A stretch of 64,000 nucleotides of DNA, from assembly GCA_025345505.1 (NCBI GenBank), contig JANVCC010000071.1, positions 4,463,108-4,527,107 on the forward strand. The letters run 5' to 3'. This document shows, piece by piece, positions 58,664-64,000 of this stretch; the first letter of the stretch is position 1, and each line of letters begins with the position of its first letter. Below the pieces are notes generated by a model. It was not told the DNA's origin, ran no database searches, and saw only the letters and a list, made by a program, of their open reading frames with translations. The position numbers were made by a program, and so were the translations under genes. This stretch comes from Todiramphus chloris collaris. Lineage: Eukaryota; Chordata; Aves; Coraciiformes; Alcedinidae.

Positions 58664-59469
58664 ACAATGCGACGTGAACTCCTTGTTCTCCCTCACAAAC
58701 ATATCCATATAAAACCAGTATGTATCTAGGACTGGTTTAGTAGTGTTTGCATTCATTGAGGAACCTCACTGGGAGTCTGATCATCAAATCCAACAACGAA
58801 TGTTCTGCCTCCAGCTTCAGTACAGCTGTACACTTCAAACATCTTCCTGAAATATGGTGCTCTACAAGGGTTCTGATGTATGGATTTCAATGATCATTTT
58901 ATTAGTGAATGCCTCTGACCATTTCATTTCCATTCTACCAGGGTAGTATTAAGAGGTTTTTTTGTTGTTGTTTAGGGTTTTTTTACACAGTACTCTGTGC
59001 TTCTCTGGCTGTTCTGCTGCTTCAGCATCGTGTAGGTTAATGTGGAGGAGAAGCATTGAACAAGACTGCTACAATGCTTAGCTGAGAGAAACCTGATAGA
59101 TTTTTTTAGCACTTTCCCCATTGTCACCTTTTACTTTTCCCTACTTGTCAAACCCATTGATACAAGGGAATGCTTTGGTATAAACTGACATTCAGGAAAC
59201 ACAGAGAGTGGTTAAATTACCAGCCTCTGAAAGGATTTATACTACCACGGTGCATTAAATGCACCTCTTAAGCTTTTTGTCTTTTTGTTTTTACTTCTAG
59301 GTACCTGGGTTGGCTACTAGTCTAGTTTAAAAGGCAGCTGGAGCTGCAGGAAGCTTCTTTTTATTCCATACACTCCTATGAACTGCAGGGGCTGTCTCTG
59401 AAAATTAACAGTGTTTTGTCCCAAAACACTGGAAGCGAAAGTGTGTTTAAGAATGTTTAATGTTTTAGA

Positions 59470-59475
59470 AATAAA
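59470..59475 (+). terminator. Candidate SPPL2B polyadenylation signal
   Basis: First canonical AATAAA after the SPPL2B stop codon (context gaaataaaatac), about 0.8 kb into the 3'UTR. Later hexamers could also be used. Confidence 0.45.
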
Positions 59476-60661
59476 ATACAAGCCAAATAGGTAGTAGCAC
59501 TATGCTAAGCTTAATAGACAGTGTTTTTGTTGGGAAGATGTTCAAGTGAAGCAGTAAAAGCTCATATTGTTTGAGGTTTTGAGCTTCTACCTGCTGTTTG
59601 TTCAAGGACTATGATCGTGATTTCGAATCCTGAAGGAAAAAGATCTGGTGGTTTCATTCCCAAGGGAGCACATATGGTGCTATAGTCAGTTGCTATTTAA
59701 AGCTACTTGCTGTTCAGTAACTAATCAACTGCCTCAGTCATGTTTTGTCTTTGTCCCAAGAGTAGCCAAAGCATGGCCTGTCAGGTTCTGGAATGAGGCT
59801 GTGATCTAGCCTGTTATTTTGCACCTCTTGCTACACGACATTGGGAAGGACTAAACTTGGGAATTGAAAACCTTTTGGGGTGCAGCTGGTCTTACTTTGT
59901 GTTCCTCAAATTGTGTGTTTTCCTGTAACATGATTGAGTCTTTAATGCATCAACTTTAGTTCACATAGAGGGATTGATGTGATGATTTTTTTAAATACTA
60001 TTTATTTCATCTAAGAACATTTGGCTTTATCAAAGTGGCCTGTTCTACGCTTCAACTGAGATCCTGGAAAGCCTCAAACACTTCATATTAAACCTGAAAT
60101 AGAAAAAATGGAGGTGTTCTAGGATCCTAGAACATGATTCCAAATCCCTTTGGGGTATTTGAGAGCCCAAAATGTCACTTACAAAAGTATCACCACGGTG
60201 ACACGATCAGAGGCAATGCTTTTAAATTAAGAGCCTCCAGTTGGCATGTTAAGTTGGATTCTGAAGGGCTCACTTTTAATGTCTGTCTGTGAAATTTCAG
60301 CCGTTGTCTTTTTTTGGCTAGGTCTTCCAACAGTTTGCCCTGTGCTTTTTGGATGACAGCTTCTCTTTTTTACCTGTTTCACATGGGGTGGGGAGTGTTC
60401 CTTCTGTGGAAAGCGTGGTTTTTACAGAAAGCCTTTCACAATGGCTTCAAAGTTTTACCAGCTTCTGCTTAAAGCCTTGAATCCTGTCTAAGTTGATTGA
60501 ATGGTGAGTTTCTTGAAAGGCTTCCTGAGTCCAAAGGCCTGCACTACCTTTAATTTACAAATCACCCAACAGAAGGCAGCAATACTGAAGAGATCTGGTT
60601 TTCAGTGTCCTCTGCTGGACGGTGTTACTTTTGCCAGCAGTAATCTGAACCTGTTATTCTT

Positions 60662-60667
60662 AATAAA
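60662..60667 (+). terminator. Candidate distal SPPL2B polyadenylation signal
   Basis: AATAAA (context cttaataaaaagc), about 2.0 kb beyond the stop. It is an alternative to the proximal signal at 59470. Confidence 0.4.
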
Positions 60668-62154
60668 AAGCAACAGACACATTTCACAGGAAACTTCAGC
60701 CAGCTGGATTATGCCTTAATTTAAGCCATTGTGTAAGTCTGTGTATTCAATTAAGAAAACTGTCTTGTGTTTAAATAATGAACTTGACAAAGAGCAAGAA
60801 AAGTTTGGAGACGGACTCAGAAGTTCTATGGTTCTCTGCCTTGATTGTCTTTCAGTCCTAATGTTATTTGGAATAGCTTTTTATATACTTAAAAGCCAGT
60901 AGCTTTCTGGTGATGAAGCATTCAGTTTGGGAGAGTGTATTTTAACATTTGTTCTCGTCTGTTGTGGGTTAGGAAACCGTTTCTTTCTCAGATTGTTTAT
61001 AACTCGATTAAAATGGAAGAATTCAGAACAGAACTTGTAGGCACGTAACGGTTGCTTTCCTGATGTTGCATTCTAGATAGGTCTGCTTGGAGCATGTGCT
61101 TCACCTGATGTTTTGGGGGGGTTTCCATCTATTAAGTCTGGTGAGTTATTTGTTTTGTTTAATATTTTTTTCCCAACTACAGAGATCAACGCAGGACAAG
61201 CCCTTGCTCCTCCGTGCAATATCTATCCAGTTGAAGTATGTACACTGGCCAGGAGTGACACACTTTGACTCTACCAGTACTGTACAAATCAGGTGACTCT
61301 GGTACACCAGTTTGGCTCTGACTGTTCCTCCCTGATGCTGGGCAGTTCAGTCACTTCTCTCCAAACCCACGGCTGTGCTTTTGTCTTTCAAAACCTGACC
61401 AGCTTAATGTAAAACTTAATGTTGTGTATGAAAAGGTGAGGAGATGTTCAGTGTAGGTGACTCTGGTGTTACTTGCTGGTTCCAGCTCTCCATCCCCCAC
61501 CAAACTTGAGTTAAAATGCTCAAAGTAATAGTGATAGGAATGCTGATGGGCTTCTCACATCTTTTTGCATACCAAGCCCTTAGCTACTCTGAAAATTCAG
61601 GGAGAGTGATTCTATTCTGAAAACTTGTAGTGGTCAGGAGGAGCACTTCTTTTAGTCATTAAAAAAACAAAGAAGAAACCCAAACAACAATCAACTCCAC
61701 TACAGGAACACCCCCCCACCCTCAAAAAAACCCCAACCACCCCCTCAAACAACCCCAAAGCCTCCCCTAGTGAGGATCAGCGTCTTTCCTGTGTCTGAAA
61801 TTGCTAAATGCCTGGGGCTTGGAGCAAGCGGTTGTTTTCTACTCTTGGCTTCCTCCCAGGTTGCACAAATGCAGCTGAAGGTAGAATGCAACCTGAAGCA
61901 CTCTTAATTTTGAGATTTTTCTTTTTTTTTTTTTTCCTTGTCACAAATGAAATTCATAAAAATAAAAGCATACTCCAAAATACATTCTGCTTTTGCCAGT
62001 GGTAGTAAAAAAACCAAAAAGTACATCCACGTAGGTAAGAATTGAACTTGTGAAAATATTTAGTGTTTTTTCTTCAATTTGGGCAAGTGCCAGCAGCCAG
62101 GAAATCTGCAGCACAGCATCTTCTCCAGTGTCTCATGCAAAGCTGCTTTGTGGC

Positions 62155-62485
62155 CTTGTAGCTCCCAAGGGGGGCCTACAGGAAAGCTGGGGAGGGACTT
62201 ATTATGAGGGACTGAAGTGACAAGGTGGGGGGTGGTGGCTTCAAAGTGGCAGAGGAGAGGTTTAGATTAGAAAGGAGGAAGCAGTTCTTTCCTCGGAGCG
62301 GGGTGAGAGCCTGGTCTGGGGTGCCCAGGGCAGCTGTGGCTGCTCCATCCCTGGATGTGCTCAAGGCCAGGTTGGATGGGGTTCTGAGCATCCTGCTCTA
62401 GTGGGAGGTGTCCCTGCCCATGGCAGGGGGGCTGGAACGGATGAGCTTTCAGATCCCTTCCAACCCAAACCATTCAATGATTTAG
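62155..62485 (+). mobile_element. CR1 copy
   Basis: Sense-strand CR1 from caggaaagctggggaggga through cctctagtgggaggtgtcc-like blocks to tcccttccaacccaaacc and a degenerate terminus attcaatgattt. It is downstream of SPPL2B. Confidence 0.93.
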
Positions 62486-63137
62486 AAAATTCTTGGTTTC
62501 ATTTTTTCTTTTCCCTCCCTCAAATTAACACCAAATTCCTTGCAGAATTTACGCTATCTCAGATAACCAGTCACGCTTTTCCTTCAGAAGCTGCTCTTGC
62601 TTGCTGTAGCCCTCTGTGCATCTCTGGTTAAGAACACCTTGTGTTTTCCACACCTGCAGATTCCCCTGTTCCTGGTTTGGTTTTTGCCCCCGTGGTCCAT
62701 CGCTCAGGTGACTGTGACAGTAGTGCCCGTGGACTCCTCAGGGTGCTGGGAAGCAGCCCTGACTGCAGAGCCAGAATAAACGAGCTAGCAAATGGTTACT
62801 GAACCAGTGTGGGCTCTCAGAACGTGGCTGCTCCCCTTCCTTTGTTCTCTAGTATCTGATGGGCAGCAGAATGCTTCACAAGTATAAAGGTAGTTTTCTG
62901 TGTAACCACAGAGCGTGTTCTGGAGGTTCTTGCTTTGAAAGTTCTTTGCAGACAGACTTTTGCCCACATATATACTCAGTGACTCCTGGATGTCTCACCC
63001 AACAGTTTGCAGAACTTTTTCCTGGCTGGACATTTAATAAAAAAACCCCAACCCAAAAGCCTGCAGTGGGGTTGCCTGGAAGTAAATCCTTCCATGCAGC
63101 TATTATCCTGCACTTTTATCCTTGTCTCTCTTCTTTA

Positions 63138-63206
63138 GCCCCATGGTTGGGTAGCACCTTTGGAGGTCCCTTCCAACCCCTAATGTTTCATGATTCTGTG
63201 ATTCCG
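63138..63206 (+). mobile_element. Short CR1 3' end
   Basis: Only the extreme CR1 3' end: ggaggtcccttccaaccc and tttcatgattctgtgattc. It is severely 5'-truncated. Confidence 0.85.
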
Positions 63207-63891
63207 GTTTCTTGCGCTACGCTGGCTGTTGAGAGTGTACAGCCTGGTAATATTTCTTTTTAATTGCAGCTTTGTTGAGTATTGTACGTATATTTGTAGT
63301 ATATTCGTGTGTAAACAAGCTCCTCACTTGCCATACATGACCTTAACACTTGACATGAGCAAGTGTTTGAAATACAGACACAGCAGCAGGTCCCAAGGTT
63401 TGGCCAAACCCTGCAGAGATGGTGCCTTTTCCCATGACAGACATCTCTGGTGTTTTAAAATCAGCTCCGTGGAAGGGCTGTGCCTTCAGGAAAATGAATA
63501 AAAGTTGTTATTAGAGGGTTCAGGAGAGAACAGGAACTGTGGTCAGAGGTGCAGAAAACATCAGCAGCAAGGAAAAGTTGATCTTTGGGTATTTTATCTG
63601 CTGCAGGCAGGATGTGAAGCAGAGTCCCACTAACAAGCCCTTGGGCTTCCCAGGTTGGGCTTTATGCCACGGGGGCCGGGTAGGCTGGAGAGGGAAAGGA
63701 GAAGGAAAAAAGTGAAGGTGGCTCAGAAAGCAGGAGGAGACACTGAAGAAGAGTGGTAGTGAAAGAGTTCGCTCCAGAGAGGACCAAAACTACTAAGCCA
63801 AATAGCACGATAACTGTCCAACAATCTGAAAGGCAAATTGGAAACCCAGTCAAGCCTTTTCTCCTTCGAGTACGGATGACTTCCAAGTATG

Positions 63892-64000
63892 TTGGTCAGG
63901 CTGGAGAAGAGAAGGCTCCAAAGGGACATTGTGGCCTTTCAGTATCTGAAGGAGCTACAAGAAAGCTGGGGAGGGACTTGTTAGGCTGTGGGGCAGGGAC
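63892..64000 (+). mobile_element. CR1 copy cut by window end
   Basis: Starts ggtcaggctggagaagagaa and runs to the last base. Its sequence is the near-exact complement of the corresponding part of the copies at 28598 and 41192, so it is the same young subfamily. The rest lies beyond the window. Confidence 0.92.

Larger units (their letters stand above)
58664..64000 (+). other. SPPL2B 3'UTR and downstream intergenic DNA
   Basis: No further coding gene is recognised. The SPPL2B 3'UTR starts here. AATAAA hexamers occur at 59470-59475, 60662-60667 and 61961-61966, so the transcript could end after roughly 0.8, 2.0 or 3.3 kb. A C-rich low-complexity tract lies at about 61705-61765. The last 2 kb contains three CR1 pieces. 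ORFs of 60-130 codons here show no conserved motif. Confidence 0.6.

Noticed and set aside
61141..61294. Possible extra exon after an acceptor-like tttcccaactacag
   Set aside because: It lies beyond the SPPL2B stop codon, has no conserved protein similarity, and no partner exon was identified.
1..64000. CRISPR arrays, bacterial operons, defence systems or viral genes
   Set aside because: The gene structure, introns and CR1 content are those of an avian nuclear genome. The only tandem repeats are short mini- and microsatellites, with no spacer-repeat pattern.
1..64000. tRNA, rRNA or clear snoRNA genes in introns
   Set aside because: No cloverleaf, rRNA or convincing box C/D or H/ACA arrangement was identified by reading. 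A covariance-model search (Infernal with Rfam) would be needed, and a hit would overturn this.

Overview
The window is vertebrate nuclear DNA, almost certainly from a bird. The genes are split into short exons with GT-AG introns. The interspersed repeats are overwhelmingly CR1 non-LTR retrotransposons, the dominant avian family, in both orientations. No SINEs, bacterial operons or viral genes were recognised. The gene set (ceramide synthase 4-type, LSM7, SPPL2B) matches genes on human 19p13 and, from memory, on chicken microchromosome 28. I cannot name the species.

Layout. (1) 1-6502, + strand: the 3' half (five last coding exons) of a ceramide synthase whose 5' exons lie upstream of the window. 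(2) 6503-11554: its probable 3'UTR, then intergenic DNA with a CR1 fragment. (3) 11555-22518, + strand: a second, complete ceramide synthase in tandem, ten coding exons joining in frame to 354 aa. (4) 23711-26282, - strand: a three-coding-exon BTB-BACK-Kelch gene (548 aa), tail-to-tail with the second ceramide synthase. (5) 30138-33883, - strand: LSM7, four exons, 103 aa. (6) 33884-34107: a CpG-rich bidirectional promoter. (7) 34108-58663, + strand: SPPL2B, fifteen coding exons, 598 aa, with an 8.5-kb first intron holding a 31-bp minisatellite interrupted by a 10-N assembly gap. (8) 58664-64000: the SPPL2B 3'UTR and downstream DNA with further CR1 copies, one cut by the window edge.

All exon coordinates were read by hand from splice sites, frame continuity and family conservation. 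In the three complete multi-exon models and SPPL2B the exon lengths sum to an exact multiple of three and end at a stop codon.

How the genes relate. The two ceramide synthases are ER-membrane enzymes that acylate sphingoid bases. The copies keep the Lag1 catalytic core but differ in the loop known to set acyl-chain choice. SPPL2B is an intramembrane aspartyl protease of endosomes, lysosomes and plasma membrane. LSM7 is a subunit of the Lsm1-7 and Lsm2-8 RNA-binding rings. The Kelch protein is probably a Cullin-3 adaptor. Only LSM7 and SPPL2B share visible regulatory DNA. The most interesting points are the altered specificity loop in the second ceramide synthase, the unassigned Kelch gene with a shortened BTB, and a possible intronic-polyadenylation isoform of SPPL2B.
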